Assembly: GCA_905221605.1 (NCBI GenBank)
Contig: CAJNDS010002133.1
Span: 297,365-361,364, forward strand
Source: Symbiodinium natans
Taxonomy: Eukaryota > Sar > Dinophyceae > Suessiales > Symbiodiniaceae
DNA length: 64,000 bases
Direction: 5' to 3'
Each line of letters opens with the position of its first letter. Position 1 is the first letter of the stretch. The notes beneath the pieces were generated by a model. The model saw nothing but the letters and a program-made list of their open reading frames with translations. It was not told the origin of the DNA and did no database searches. A program made the translations under genes and the position numbers. Positions 32,291 through 43,795 of this stretch are shown in pieces.

Positions 32291-33717
32291 CTATTTCAAG
32301 AACAGTCTGGCCCTGAACGCCATGTTGGTGGGTAAACGGCGCTCGGCATGATCGGCACGGCAGCTGCTCAGCATGCAGTTATCTGGTTCGCTAGTTGAGT
32401 CGGGGTTTGGAATGATACCTTCACAGCCAGACTGGACCTGCTCTTCGGGTTTAGGGTTTAGGGTGTAGGGTTTAGGGTTAGGAACCCTAAACCCTAAATT
32501 GGGAGGTGGAACTTTCAATTTGGGCTCACGTCTTCTGCACAACATCTGGTCCACGTCACGTCGTCGGGCATGCTGCTGCCGAACTCCGTGACCAGAATGG
32601 TTCGAAGCTCAGTGAAGTGCAGGGAATCCAGAGCCTGGCTCACAGGAACCCTGCACCCTAAACCCTAAACCGTAAACCCTAAACCCTAAACCCTAAAAGA
32701 AGCGGATTTAGGGTTTAGGGTTTAGGGCGCTCTGAAATTTACACGGTCACATGTGCATATGCTGCACTTGGGATAAAGAAAGGGAGGGCGCACTCAAACT
32801 CCTTCAAAGGACACAGGTGAATTCCAAGCTCCCCAAAAGAGCAATCCGGGACCTGAGACAGAACCATTGCTGAACCACTGCAACCACCCCCCCCCCCTTC
32901 CTTCCATTTTAAGTGATCATCTTGCCCTTTAACATCCAGGTGGGAGGTGCACGGCTTAGGGTTTATAGGGGTGTTGATGATGTGGAATTAGCAGTATGGG
33001 GAGCGGTTTAGCCCCGGGCCACATGTTCAGCCGAGCATCGTTCTTGCGCAAGTTCTGATGCACCTCAGTGTGATCACACACGCAACCTGGCTCCTGCAAA
33101 AATGCTTGGGCACAAGCAACCCTCAACCACACTCCTAAACCCTAAACCCTCAAACCCTCAACCCTCAACCCTCTATGTCTAACCCTAAAACCCTCAAACC
33201 CTAAACCCTAAACCCCCTATGTCTAACCCTAAAACCCTCAAAACCTAAACCTTACGCCCAACGATTTTGAAATCCGAATCCCTGTCCAAGTCACCTTGGG
33301 GAGCCCCAGGGTGCGGAGATGGCCCACAATGCCTTCAAGCATTCGGAGATATTTGGGGTTTATAGGGTTTATAGGGTTTATAGGGTTTATAGGGTTTATA
33401 GGGTTTATAGGGTTGATAGGGTTTATAGAGTTTAGGGTTTAGGGTTTCGGGTTTTAGGGTTTAGGGTTTAATTGGACCCCAACAACCTTTCAAATTTGTT
33501 GTTGGGTATTGATGATGTGAGGTGATGGCAGCCTGGCGTTGCAAACCTGATTGGATCTCTCAGCGCTTGATTGGGTTTGTGGTTTGTGGTTTGGGGTTTA
33601 GGGTTTAGGGTTTGGGGTTTGGGGTTTCGGGTTTGTTGATAACACTTTGCCGAGCGGCACGCGACGCCCGTCACATGTGCAGGCGGGCTGGGTAAAGCTG
33701 CCTCCTCCGCGCGCCAT
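32291..33717 (-). CDS. near-complete multi-exon gene, unknown function
   Basis: Exon 33646-33717 starts MARGGGSFTQPACTCDGRRV and ends at donor GTGTTA. A second exon lies within 33475-33560 (edges open). An exon ending at 33295 contains KYLRMLEGIVGHLRTLGLPK, donor GTGACT, phase 0. Exon 33023-33093 (TTTTTGCAG acceptor) contains CDHTEVHQNLRKNDARLNM. Exon 32751-32877 contains CSFGELGIHLCPLKEFECAL. Exon 32530-32634 contains LHFTELRTILVTEFGSSMPD, donor GTGAGC. Exon 32291-32437 (GAGCAG acceptor) holds 48 codons and TAG at 32291-32293. From 33295 to the stop all phases agree; introns are 92-201 nt and carry TTTAGGG or CCCTAAA units. It is a Cys-containing soluble protein by appearance; no family was recognised. 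Confidence 0.8.
33354..33430 (+). repeat. GGGTTTATA 9-mer variant array
   Basis: Eight or so GGGTTTATA units. The 9-base period keeps a frame open on minus (Asn-Pro-Ile repeats) that runs directly into the KYLRML exon. No AG acceptor lies in the array. Confidence 0.9.
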
Positions 33718-33836
33718 CGGAAATTTTAATCGATGCTACTGGCTACTGTCCTTAAAATCAAGGGGCAGCGCGGCAAACTAACTTTAGGGCTGAGGGTGTA
33801 GGGTTTAGGGTACGTCATCTCAATCAGCAGGACAAA

Positions 33837-33945
33837 CTACTTGATCATGCTGCGCTCCAGTTCGTCGGTGGCCAGGTGGTGTATCATCTCCTCGCGACCG
33901 AAACCCCATTTATTAGCCGTCTGCACCCTCAAACTATGCAGAGGG
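33837..33945 (-). CDS. possible terminal exon, minus strand
   Basis: The frame reads KWGFGREEMIHHLATDELER and stops with TAG at 33837-33839. The plus strand is also open over the same bases with a GTGCCC donor, so the strand is not settled. If minus, it would be the 3' end of a gene upstream of the 33717 start. Confidence 0.4.
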
Positions 33946-34337
33946 GTCATGTCATGCTGCACCCGGATTCTACAAGCCAGGTGCCCCCCCCCTTGCCAAA
34001 CCCCCTGGATCCAATGTGCACTCCTTGTGGGGAATGCAATACCGAGATCAGTAAGCCTTCAACGCCCGCAACTAGGCGACAAAAATCTTGGGACGACCCC
34101 CTTTTTCTTTCAGTCCGTAAACGGGATTACAAAGGGGGGGGGGGGGTACTTTACTCCCTCTTGAGGACTGCTAGACGAATCCCACCCAATGTCGAAATTA
34201 CGGGGTGAAGGCCGGGTTGAATCTGAAGCTTTGGGCGGCCTTGGGTTGAGGATGCTTGTGCTTCTGGGTTTGAGCTTAGAAAACTTGTCAGATTGCGGGG
34301 CTTCAAGGCTTCTGTGTCGTGGGATGTTTAGAGGGTT

Positions 34338-34528
34338 GGGGTTGGGATGTTCCCCCTAACAGCCCTTCATAGGGATTCTAGTAATTCTAGTAGCCCCTAC
34401 TATCATCCCTATTTTTTCTTCTCGCTTTGCAGCCCAGGTCTGAAAAGCGAGAAGAAAAAATAGGGATGATAGTAGGGGCTACTAGAATTACTAGAATTAC
34501 TAGAATTACTAGAATTACTAGAATCCCT
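34338..34528. mobile_element. family 1 element with hairpin and ACTAGAATT repeats
   Basis: It opens TTGGGATGTTCCCCC. The centre holds a long inverted repeat (TAGTAGCCCCTACTATCATC and the complement about 60 bases on) around TTTGCAGCCCAGGTCTGAAA. About five ACTAGAATT units follow at 34478-34525. A related degraded copy lies at 34085-34190. Confidence 0.65.
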
Positions 34529-37265
34529 ATTGACGAGCTGTATGTCGATGTGCCTCGAGGTGGGTGCCCGAAGTGACGTTGATGGATCCTGGCGCTTCCC
34601 CGAGTGCGGCCCGGAAGGTGTCGACCTCTGCCGAGAAGGCCTCAATAGTTATATATATATATATAAATGTATATGTGTTTTTTGTTTTTTGGTTTTTTTT
34701 AAGAGTCTGCCTAACCCCGGGGATTCAAATTCAACCGGATAACCGCTTCGAAGAAAAAAAACAAAGGCTACTATTTACCACCAAAAAATGTGAAACAACA
34801 ATCATCCCCAAATTACCCTTACGGAAGGACATGTCTCAAAGAAATAATGGAAAACTCGGTTAAAACTGAAATCGTTAACCTATGCCGAACTTGCGCGGTG
34901 GGGGTTGAATTATGACTTATGTCGCATTGACTTTGCTGCCAGGCTTCTTGGTGGTCCACGAAGGCAGGATCATCCGTTTGAACGTAAAGCCAAAGCAGTG
35001 GAACCAAGAGCCATTTCCTCGGTGAATGGCTTTGTGCGAAGACACATGAGCATCCGCCCGGGAGTTTTGGTTGCAGAAGTGCTGCAATCTTCCTGGAAAA
35101 GAAAAACGCGGATTTGGCGTTGCGCACTCCGCCCTTCAACCGTGTATAAGAAATGGCAAATGCCCCTGACATTGCCGCCTGAGGGTCACCGCTTCTTCAC
35201 TACACATCCCACGGGGAATGCACAAACCAAATGAATCCTCGCACGGGCATTTCGAGGGAAAATCGGAAGCATTAGGAAACTTGCCAAGCACTCAGGTTAG
35301 TCTGGGCCCGCGCTGGCATGGCCGGGGGCGCCCCTTTGCGCTTCCAGCCCTGCCAAAAGTCCTGCCGGCCAAGGCTGAGACACAAACACTCAATGCAACA
35401 ACGTGACAATGCGCGCCAACGAAATGCTTCCGGCCTGTGTGTTCAGCGTAATTTGAACGTACTGGCCCTCGAAAAATGCAGCGACGCATCTGTCACAGAG
35501 GGCACAAGAAGTGGATTCAACAAAAAGATCGCATGCCCTTTGCAGGTCCGGCGTCTGTGCGGCGAGAACTTCACTCCCGACCGGCGAAGGTTTCCTTAAG
35601 AACGAAAACGAAACATGTAACCGGTAATTGTGCGGAAGGGAACCATATTATAAAAGATGAACCCTAAACCCTACACCCTACACCCTGGACCCTAAATTTT
35701 TTCTACAACCAAACTCCTGAAGAAACTCTGAACCCTTGCCTCCACATTTGGTCGCGGACCTGGGTCCACGTGGAACCTCGCAGCACTTCGCTGGTTCAAC
35801 ATGCGATGCCTCTTTGCTGCAAAAGACTTAGCTTTTTGTGAAGGGGCCACATGTTAGTACCCAAACCTAACGACGGCCTTCTCTGGGTCGTATGTAGAAC
35901 AATCCAAACTTCGTGCGGCATGTGACTATGGCTTGGCCCCAGTTGAAAACACGCAATATGCAACCAATCCTTAAGTTGATTCATGCAAAAACGTGTGCGC
36001 AGTTGACAAGCACTGGACCTATAGAACTGCACGAGATTTGTGCTGCGCCGCCTGGCCTGGCCATGGAGGGAACGCTTGTCCAGACGCAGCACACGCTGAG
36101 TCTTCCTGTCGCGGCGCAAATTCCATGGACATGACCCGCAACATCCGCAACTCGCAGCTACTAGCATCCGCTAATGCTGATTTGCCCGTCAAATCTCGCC
36201 TGAATAAACAAACAAAAATTAAATATCATAAATAAACAAAAAAAGTCTAATATTTTTTGGCATTTGTATATATTTACATACATACATAAGCATGTATTTG
36301 CGTGTGTGTATATGAGCGTCGGATTTTATTTGCTGGCGGGCGCAATGAGCCTATTTTAATGTTCGGTCCCTGATCTCGTTTGCCTTAAAACACCTCTTCC
36401 GGGCCAAAGTCGTCTTAAGGGGTGATCTCGTTCAGTATTAAAACTTGGAGTGTAGTGAGTGATATGGTTGCCCTTAACCTTCGCCCGGTAACCCATAGTG
36501 CTTCTCTGAACAACTCTGTCATTTCCACCCGTTTACGGTTGGGGTTTAGGGAGCAGAGCTCAAGTTGTTGCGAAGACGTGCCCCAGTACTCTTGTTGCCT
36601 CCGTGGAAAGCAACTAATTAAACAGGAGACACTTCACTCCTAAACTGGCCCTAAACCTTCCAGCCCTGTCTCAATAACTCCTAAACCCTAATCCTTGTGA
36701 TTGTGCCTCCCATGGCCCTCTGGCTTCCCTAGCTGCCTTCGTGCAATTTTTTGATCACGTCTGGATCTCGTTTGGGATCGGCAGCAATCTCCAGGCCCGC
36801 CAGACCCCACGTCCTCTCAATCCCCAACCTGGGCCGAAGCGGTTGAGCCTCAAAGGCTTCTGAGTCTACGCGGTTCAAAGCACAGCCGCCGTTCCCAGCG
36901 AGCAGCTTTTGCCAGCAATAGCTTACGCGAAACCAACTCTTCATCGTTTAGCGAACGCCTTCACACAACTATACATGGTGTCTATGCATATATAACTAAA
37001 CAAAGGCTTAGTCACATATATATAATATATAATATAGGTACAGATAAGGATTATGTATGCAGAATATGCAAGTAAACAAGTACAGTACAATCATAAATAT
37101 CTTCAATCTGCAACATGATCTCGTTTGATGTTCGGCCCCGATCTCGTTACCGAGAGAGAGCGACACCCCAACCAAAAAATAGTGCACATCCAAAGTAACT
37201 CTGCTCGTGCGTAAATAAAAGCGGTTGCTCATATATTTTTTTTTTTATGTATGTGTTGCGTATGT

Positions 37266-37337
37266 GTCTGTGTATGTGTTGTGTGTGTGTGTGTGTGTGT
37301 ATGTCTGTTGAGTGTGTGTGTGTGTGTGTGTGTGTGC
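37266..37337 (+). repeat. (GT)n microsatellite
   Basis: Two GT runs separated by ATGTCTGTTGA. Nearby 38160-38300 is rich in TGTATGTG and GTGCATGT. Confidence 0.9.
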
Positions 37338-37611
37338 TGTGATCCAAGCATGAAAGGGTGCTGGCACGGACCATTCTTTTTGACAATTTTTCAGGCGCCG
37401 CTGTCGGACGAGTCGTCACAGGAATTGCTGGTGTTACTGCTACATACTGCTACTGCTGGAGTTCTGGCGCGAGCGAAGGTTTCTCCGCTGTCGCCACTTG
37501 CGGGGCTCGAGCTCCAGCAAGCATAGCACTCGCGGTTCTACGGTGTTCCTTTGTGGTCTGCTAGAGGAGGAATGGGCCATGGTCTGCCGGGGGGGGTTGC
37601 GTTGACATGTT

Positions 37612-37639
37612 GCTAGCGCCGTGCGAGCACGGCGCTAGC
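37612..37639. repeat. 13-bp perfect hairpin
   Basis: GCTAGCGCCGTGC, a GA spacer and the exact complement. It could extrude a cruciform or mark a recombination junction. It lacks the U-run of a bacterial-type terminator. Confidence 0.85.
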
Positions 37640-37859
37640 GCAAAACACTGTGCCGGATTTTCCAAGATCTGATACTATGACGTGATGAACGACGAAAACA
37701 AGCCAGGAGCAGCAAATGTACCAAGCATAACAAGAATGTCGTTTTTTTCGTGTCATCGTTTTCCGAAAAGAACCTCTGTCCTGGCAACAGGGGCCCCGTC
37801 AATTTTTTTTTTAACGCTCCTTTTCTCCGGCGCCGACGCGTGGTCCCAAGGCCGCATGG

Positions 37860-38960
37860 GCAGGCGGCTAGGAAGTCCGAGCCTGCCGGGATGCAGGGCG
37901 CCTGGCCAAGGGCAGTGGTGCCGACGGCCGCTTGCACAGCGACCGACAGCACGCTCCACCACCTTCTCGCCCAGCCTGCTGCCGCTGCTTGCCGGACTGT
38001 GGGGGGCGCGCGGCAGGCGCGCAAACGGATCAGATCTCTGACGAACCGCAGTGCGCCTCCATTCCAGCGGCCTCCCACTTCGGTCCCGAGCACGACCAGC
38101 CTCTGCGGGCCGCCCCTTGCGAGTTCTGGGTAGGCTGCCCACTTGCGTCCTTCCGCCACTGTCACACTGCCATATGTATATGTGTATTTTTTGCTGTAAA
38201 TGTGTATGTGTACGTGTGTATGTGTGTGCATGTGCACGTGCATGTTGCATGTTGCATGTGTACGTGCATGTGCATGTGCATGTGCATGTGTATGTGTGAG
38301 CGAAATTTGCCACAGTGCCCCATGGGTCAGGGCAGAGAGGCATTGGAGTACACTGAGTACACACTCTTACCAAACTCGCAAGCCGCAAGCCGCGCCAGGA
38401 CTACGTCGGTCCAGCTTGGGACAGCAGCAACACTCGAATGTTGCTGAAGGGTCAGCAAGGTGCGTCACAAGCATGGGCGGCCCCACGTGGCCCCACGCTG
38501 CCAGCCTCGGAGGGACTCGGTCCTGGTATTGAATGCGTCGAGAAAAGGGGGGTATGGGCAAAATCTTCCCGCCTCCCGGTTATGCAGGCGCGTTCGCCCT
38601 GCGCTGCTGACTGCTTGCTGCTTTCGCTCCGCGCGCAGACAAAAGCTGCCGGTTGTTTACGCCTGCTGATCCGTTCGGTCGGCTAAGCTGTTCCTAAACT
38701 ACCCGGGCTGTAGCTATGCCCGCAATGGCAGCCGGCTTGGGTCGGGCGGCCCAGGCTCCAGGAGGCGGTCAAGCGGTGGGGCAGGCTCGTCGGCCGCGGT
38801 GGAAGCGGACGGCCACGTACGACCCAGGGTCGTGGTGCCCACGGCCTGTTGAACGGCGACGAGATGCTGCTCCACCAACGTCTTGCCCAGCCGGATGCGG
38901 CCGCTCGGCGCACTGTTGGCGGCGCGCCGCATGCGCGGATGCGAACCGCAAAGTCCAGCA
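37860..38960 (-). pseudogene. pair of related tracts, one shifted by a base
   Basis: The minus strand of 37870-38015 and of 38800-38950 align. The right copy reads RLGKTLVEQHLVAVQQAVGT in one frame. In the left copy the first part (RLGEKVVE) and the last part (AVQAAVGTTALG) fall in different frames because of one extra base. This looks like a duplicated short coding sequence with a frameshift in the left copy. The protein is unknown. Confidence 0.45.
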
Positions 38961-39362
38961 AAAATGTGAAGACATGTCACACCACCATATGAACCGACAC
39001 CACGATGTTTAACCCGCTCGGATGTTGAGGTTTCCACGATTGACAGTGCAATGTTGGTCGCACGCGCTCTCAGCCCGATTCATTTTTCTAAACTGATGTT
39101 TCAGCTTTGCAAATGAAATTTCGAAAAAAGACGTGTTTCGTTTGACGTTTGTTGTTGTGTTTTTTTTTTCCCAGCTCTTTTTGATTACAGCGTTCAAGCA
39201 ACGTTTGCACGAGGGCGAGGACATACACACTCGAGCCCCTGGACGACATCTGCGTCGGAGAAGTTTCGCCCTTTTTTGCGGGATGCCTTCGACGAGCGAG
39301 AGCCTGTCCGTGAGGATACGCCATCATCGAGCTCAAGCGTTGCAATTGCAACTGAAGAATGA

Positions 39363-39478
39363 ATGCCAAAGTGTCACCATTGTATTGTTCCGCGGAACGC
39401 AATGTTCATTGAGTGGCGAAATGCCAAAATGTCACCATTGCATTGTTCCGCGGAACGCAATGTTCATAGAGTGGCGAA
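39363..39478 (+). repeat. two tandem 58-bp units with a palindrome
   Basis: ATGCCAAA.TGTCACCATTG then CATTGTTCCGCGGAACGCAATG occurs twice, 58 bases apart, with few changes. TTCCGCGGAA is a perfect palindrome in both. Confidence 0.9.
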
Positions 39479-39602
39479 TGTAGGGCTCTTGAGATCAGGA
39501 CTTGTTCAACAAAAAGGGATTTAAAGACTCGATGCCGTGACGTACTCATGTGACGTGGCTTTTCGCTTATTTGCGATGTCATGAATCATGAGCACAAGAT
39601 GG

Positions 39603-39935
39603 ATACAAGCGGGTAGTTTAAGTCACGTCTTTGCGTGTGAAGTCACATCTCCCCAATGACACGCGGCTGCGAGCGAAGTCACATCACAGAGACATGTGTT
39701 GAAGCCTTTCCCCCAATGTGCACGCGCCGCACGCGCATGTTCTCGACACACGTGCAAAATACGCACTTGTCACCGCATGCCTGGGAGGGGAGCACATTTT
39801 CGTCAGCGTGCATTAGATTTCTGCTTACAGGTGCAAGTGGGTTCTGACCAATCTTGGAATTCGCGAATCCCAGTGTGCACGCGCCCGAGATGCGTCTTTA
39901 CACAAGAAGATACGACTTAACCTACCCGCTTGTAT
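39603..39935. mobile_element. 333-bp TIR element with TA flanks
   Basis: The ends CAAGCGGGTAGTTTAAGTC and the complement of GACTTAACCTACCCGCTTG match with one change. TA on both sides would be the target duplication. Inside, AAGTCACATC-type motifs repeat near the left end. It has no coding capacity. Confidence 0.75.
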
Positions 39936-42763
39936 TGAATTTCGCCGTGGTCGGACCACCTGGTGGGCTTCGCAGTCGTCCGTGGCGCCAGAGCGTGTCC
40001 GGCAATGCGTGAACTCGTTGGTCGGGAGGAATGGTCACGGCAATGCTTACATCAAACTTGGACTCTCGCTTCATGCATGGCCGAACTCCCCAACCAGCGT
40101 TGAATCCAAAGCGCTATGCACTGGGATCTGACGCGTTTTGCACGCAGCAGACGTGCACACCTCGTTCAACATCAGTTCGTCATGATTCGCTGTATTGTGC
40201 GTGTCGGTATCACAGTGGGGCCGCCACAATGAGGATTCGTCCTATTTCTGTTGGGTTATGAAGGCTTTCGGCCGGAATACTGTCGCCCCGCATCGCTGCA
40301 ACCAGAAAAGCGTGCACGCGCAGTGATTTGCGAGGCATCCCCAACCAAAACCATCCACGTGTACTTGTTTCGTTAGTACGGGCTGTTGCGCATATCGTTT
40401 GCACGGCTCATTTCAGTGAAGCCATGTGAATAACCGAATATACGGATGACGTCGATGCATGTCGATGCACACCAGTGTTGCTTTTGCCACATCGAGTGCC
40501 CGACACATCAAAGAAAGGCCGGCCGATTTGGGCGCAACGTCGCTTTTCGGACTTGGCCATGTACAATCATGTACATCAATGTGCCCGTGCGCACAGCATG
40601 GCAATGCACGGCGCATTGAAATAGCGTGCGGCGGCTTTCCTGCGACACGATGCGTATGCAGCCCTGGTGACAGAGTCATCTGCGAACACGCAGGAATACC
40701 ACGCCCGCCACGAAAAGTGGACACCGTGATTCTTCGCCAAAAACACGGTCATTTGCGACCGCTTGCCATGAAATAGCTCAGACATCCGCAAAACGCGGCC
40801 AGCACGGCCATAAGTTCATACTCGTCCCCTTTTCCTCCTTGGAGATCATACGGGCCTTGCCACCCCACAGAATCGGCTACTTTTTGTTAAAATGTTCTTC
40901 GGGATGATTCCTCAGTGGATTTGAAGCCTGCCCTCTCGATTCCGTCACCCCCCTTTAGTATTAGAATTCGAGGGCGTGGCGCTTGACCTGGACCTCGGGC
41001 TCTGTTAAGGGTAGGGCTTGCCACCCCACATCAACTTTGAGGCAAAGAGGCCTCGGGGCTCCCGCAAGGGTTTCGGAGAGGTCTCAAAGAGGCCTCAAAG
41101 AGGGCTGAGCTTTGGTCGCAGCAGTGGTGGCATGACTCCTTCGAAATCTGCGTACGCTCCATACAATCTTTCACACGCACGCTAAAGCCACAATCAGGCT
41201 TTCTTGCGCGTCACGCGGTGTTATCGGGGCAAAGCTTGCCCTGCTTCTGCGCCCGGCAAGGGCCCGTCGGCCCTGCATGCGTGTCCACCTACTGTAACAT
41301 CTCCATTTACGTTCTGGGGGCTTGCCTCTTGGCATCCAACATATCCTTTTTAGTGTGTACAGGGTTGGACATGGTTATGCTAGCCCGTTGCAAGCTTGAA
41401 ACAAAAATGACCACCACCAGCGAACGTCACCGCACGGAATGCACGGCTGCAGTTGCAAACAGCAAAATTTGACCATGCGAGTTGTAGACGACGTTTTTTC
41501 GGAATGCGTAGAGGAGGGTTCGCGTTTTAAGAGGCGCGCTTCCACGCTCGGGTCCGTGTGCGCTACTGTCGTCACTCTTGGACGTGATTTGTGTTCACGC
41601 CTCAACAGTGTTGACAGTCTGTGGAAAACAGACGGGAGGGAGGGGGACCGAGAGAAGTCTTGGTGGAGCATCTCCTCCAATTGTCGCGTTTAGGTCTTTC
41701 GAAGCCACACTACCCATCGCGGCGGTCGTTGGATTTCAAAGCAAATTCGACATGTGGAACCGCCATGTGCAATGTAAGCGTCATCGTCATCATGCTGCAG
41801 CTGCAATGCTGAGACACGTAGCTGCACGACAACGCGTAGCAAGTTGGCTATATATCTTGCGAGCGTCATATAAATTCTCAATACGCGGCGATCACGAAGT
41901 TCAAGAACTCAACTGGCCGGGGGCTCTTGTCACGAGGGCGTCGCTGCCGTTGTCTGCGCACTGGATTGCGCCAGGCACGATTCCGAAAGCATTTGATAAC
42001 ACAGATGCAGCACTGACACAGAGCAAATTGGCAATATCCAGTTGCAGAGGCTGACGCGTAGCACGCGGCGTGGCTGCGCAACAGCTGGGTTGGCCGTTGG
42101 CTTTGATTGTTGATGCGGGGCGCCGACGAAAAGTCGCTGTGGATGCTCGGGGCTAATAACATCTCGTGAGCTGCCATGCTCATGCTGGAAATGCTGGACA
42201 GCACAATAAGTTATCTAAAGCTATCGGGACAGACGGCAAGGTTGCTTGCTCAGCTCGGGTGGAGTGCCATCGACATCGGCCTGTGGCCATCACCGGGAGC
42301 GGTCCGAAGGAGCTCTCCAGGGGGCGCATGACCCCGAGCGCGAGCACCACACAATGACTGCCTCAATCGTAGCAGGCATCAAAGGCCTCCTGCTGGCAGC
42401 ACTCACGCGTTTCAGCGCACTCTGGCACGACCCAGTGCGAAGGGCCAGCAGATTTACCGGTGTACCGTCGTTGCAAGCGAAACGGCGCAGGACAAACTTG
42501 CTTCGTTGAGCGGAACGGCAGAAACGCAAGGCTCTAATGCATCGGTAAGGGTTCGAGGATGCACATGATCGGCAGGTGCGCCCTGATGTTTCGACTCCGC
42601 CAGCGATGGGGAAAGCCGAGCCGGATCTGGGAACGGCCTTTGTTCGTCATAGTATGACCCCTGATATTCAGGCAGAGAGATGGACAACTGATGGGTTGTT
42701 GGGACTTTGCTAGCGTCAAGCCCCAGATTTCAGGGTTCAGGGTTCAGGGTTTGGGGCCAGTAC

Positions 42764-43493
42764 TGCGCGCCAGTTCCTTTTGTTAAGCCATCGGGCCGGC
42801 AAGCCTCATCACTCAGACCCTGCACGGCAGGCTGGAACCAGTTGCAATTCCTCGGCGCAGGGGCTTCAGAGCTTCGGGGCTCTTATGAGTTTATGGGTTT
42901 GGGGTCGAGGGTTGCGGGTTTCAGAGTTTTGGGGTTTGGGGCTTGTGGGCTTTCATGTCGGGTTCATGGCATCAAATACCTTCGGCCAATTGCCAACCAA
43001 GTTGTTCAAAATCCTCCTGAAAAACCCTATAAACCCTGTACATACGTGTTGTTTAGGTAGGGTCTAGGGTTTAGGATTCAGGGTCTGGGGCTTAGTGTTT
43101 TAAGGGCTTCATTGCAGCTTCTGTCCCGAAGATGCCGTCAAGAAGCCACGCGAAGAAGGAGAAGCAGGACTGGTCATCTTGCTCTTGACTCTCCTTGGTC
43201 GCCAACTAGACCCTAAATCCTGGGATGTACACCCTTACACTATAACAGTCCTTAGTAAGGATTGTCCAATATTAAGACCTGCCAGTATAAGGGGGAACAT
43301 CCCAACCTAAATCCTAAGCCTTAAGCCCCAAACCCTAAGCTCCAAATCCTAAAACCCTAAGCCCTAAACCATAGGGTTTCGGGCCCGTCCTGGCGCGCAA
43401 GGCTGCCGCTCTTTAAGCCCTTTAGACCATCAAAGAAACGCGCGGGCTGCTGAAGTCGCTGAATGTCGAAGGACTGAAACCACAGAACTTGCA
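42764..43493 (-). CDS. 3' end of a spliced gene with a GC donor
   Basis: Exon 43108-43193 (acceptor ACCAAG; reads ESQEQDDQSCFSFFAWLLDG, ends phase 2 at a GC donor) joins 42953-43016 (acceptor TTTTTCAG; RILNNLVGNWPKVFDAMNPT, TGA at 42953-42955) across a 91-nt intron with CCCTAAAC units. An alternative reading uses a 37-nt exon 42980-43016 (EDFEQLGWQLAE, donor GTATTT) and continues at 42764-42863 (NCNWFQPAVQGLSDEACRP). Upstream, 43375-43493 is open (LQVLWFQSFDIQRLQQPARF). A family 1 element at 43216-43305 lies in the intron. Function unknown. Confidence 0.6.
43216..43305. mobile_element. family 1 inverted-repeat element
   Basis: It opens CTGGGATGTACACCCTTA and closes GTATAAGGGGGAACAT then CCCAA, with CAGTCCTTAGTAAGGATTG inside. 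It lies between coding islands 43108-43193 and 43375-43493. Confidence 0.75.
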
Positions 43494-43599
43494 GTTTAGG
43501 GTTTAGGGTTTAGGGTGTAGGGTTTAGGGTTTAGGGTTTAGGTTTAGGGTTTAGGGCCCAAACCCTAAACCCTAAACCCTACAGAACTTGCAATAACCA

Positions 43600-43795
43600 T
43601 GTTTGGTATTTCCTTGGCAGTGGGCTTTCTTGCAAAAAAAAGAAACATAGACCGTACTTCCAGAGAGGAAACTACGGATGTGCCTTGCATAAACCCTACA
43701 ACTCCCCAAGCCTTCTATTTTCCTCAAAGCCCAGGTCTCTACTCAAAAACACGTTATTTGACTCCTCTGCACCACCTAACGCCCTGACCCTGTCA
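43600..43795 (-). CDS. exon islands, minus strand, unknown
   Basis: 43700-43790 reads VRALGGAEESNNVFLSRDLG and stops at TAG; 43600-43690 reads SSLEVRSMFLFFARKPTAKE to a GTAGGG donor. They are likely upstream exons of the 42764-43493 gene, but more than one frame is open. Confidence 0.4.

Larger units (their letters stand above)
34700..42710. other. 8-kb tract almost free of telomere repeats, no secure gene
   Basis: Only a short CCCTAAA/CCCTACA run at 35660-35700 interrupts it. CpG-rich stretches, (GT)n and CATGTG repeats and A/T-rich stretches (36170-36330, 36960-37100) alternate. Open frames up to 211 codons occur on minus (37635-38388) and 158 codons on plus (41578-42054), overlapping others on the opposite strand. 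No splice-linked model was found and no family recognised. Minus frames at 35796-36167 and 37635-38388 and the plus frame at 41578-42054 are the best candidates. Confidence 0.5.

Noticed and set aside
33354-33430. CRISPR-like regular repeat
   Set aside because: The units are contiguous 9-mers without spacers.
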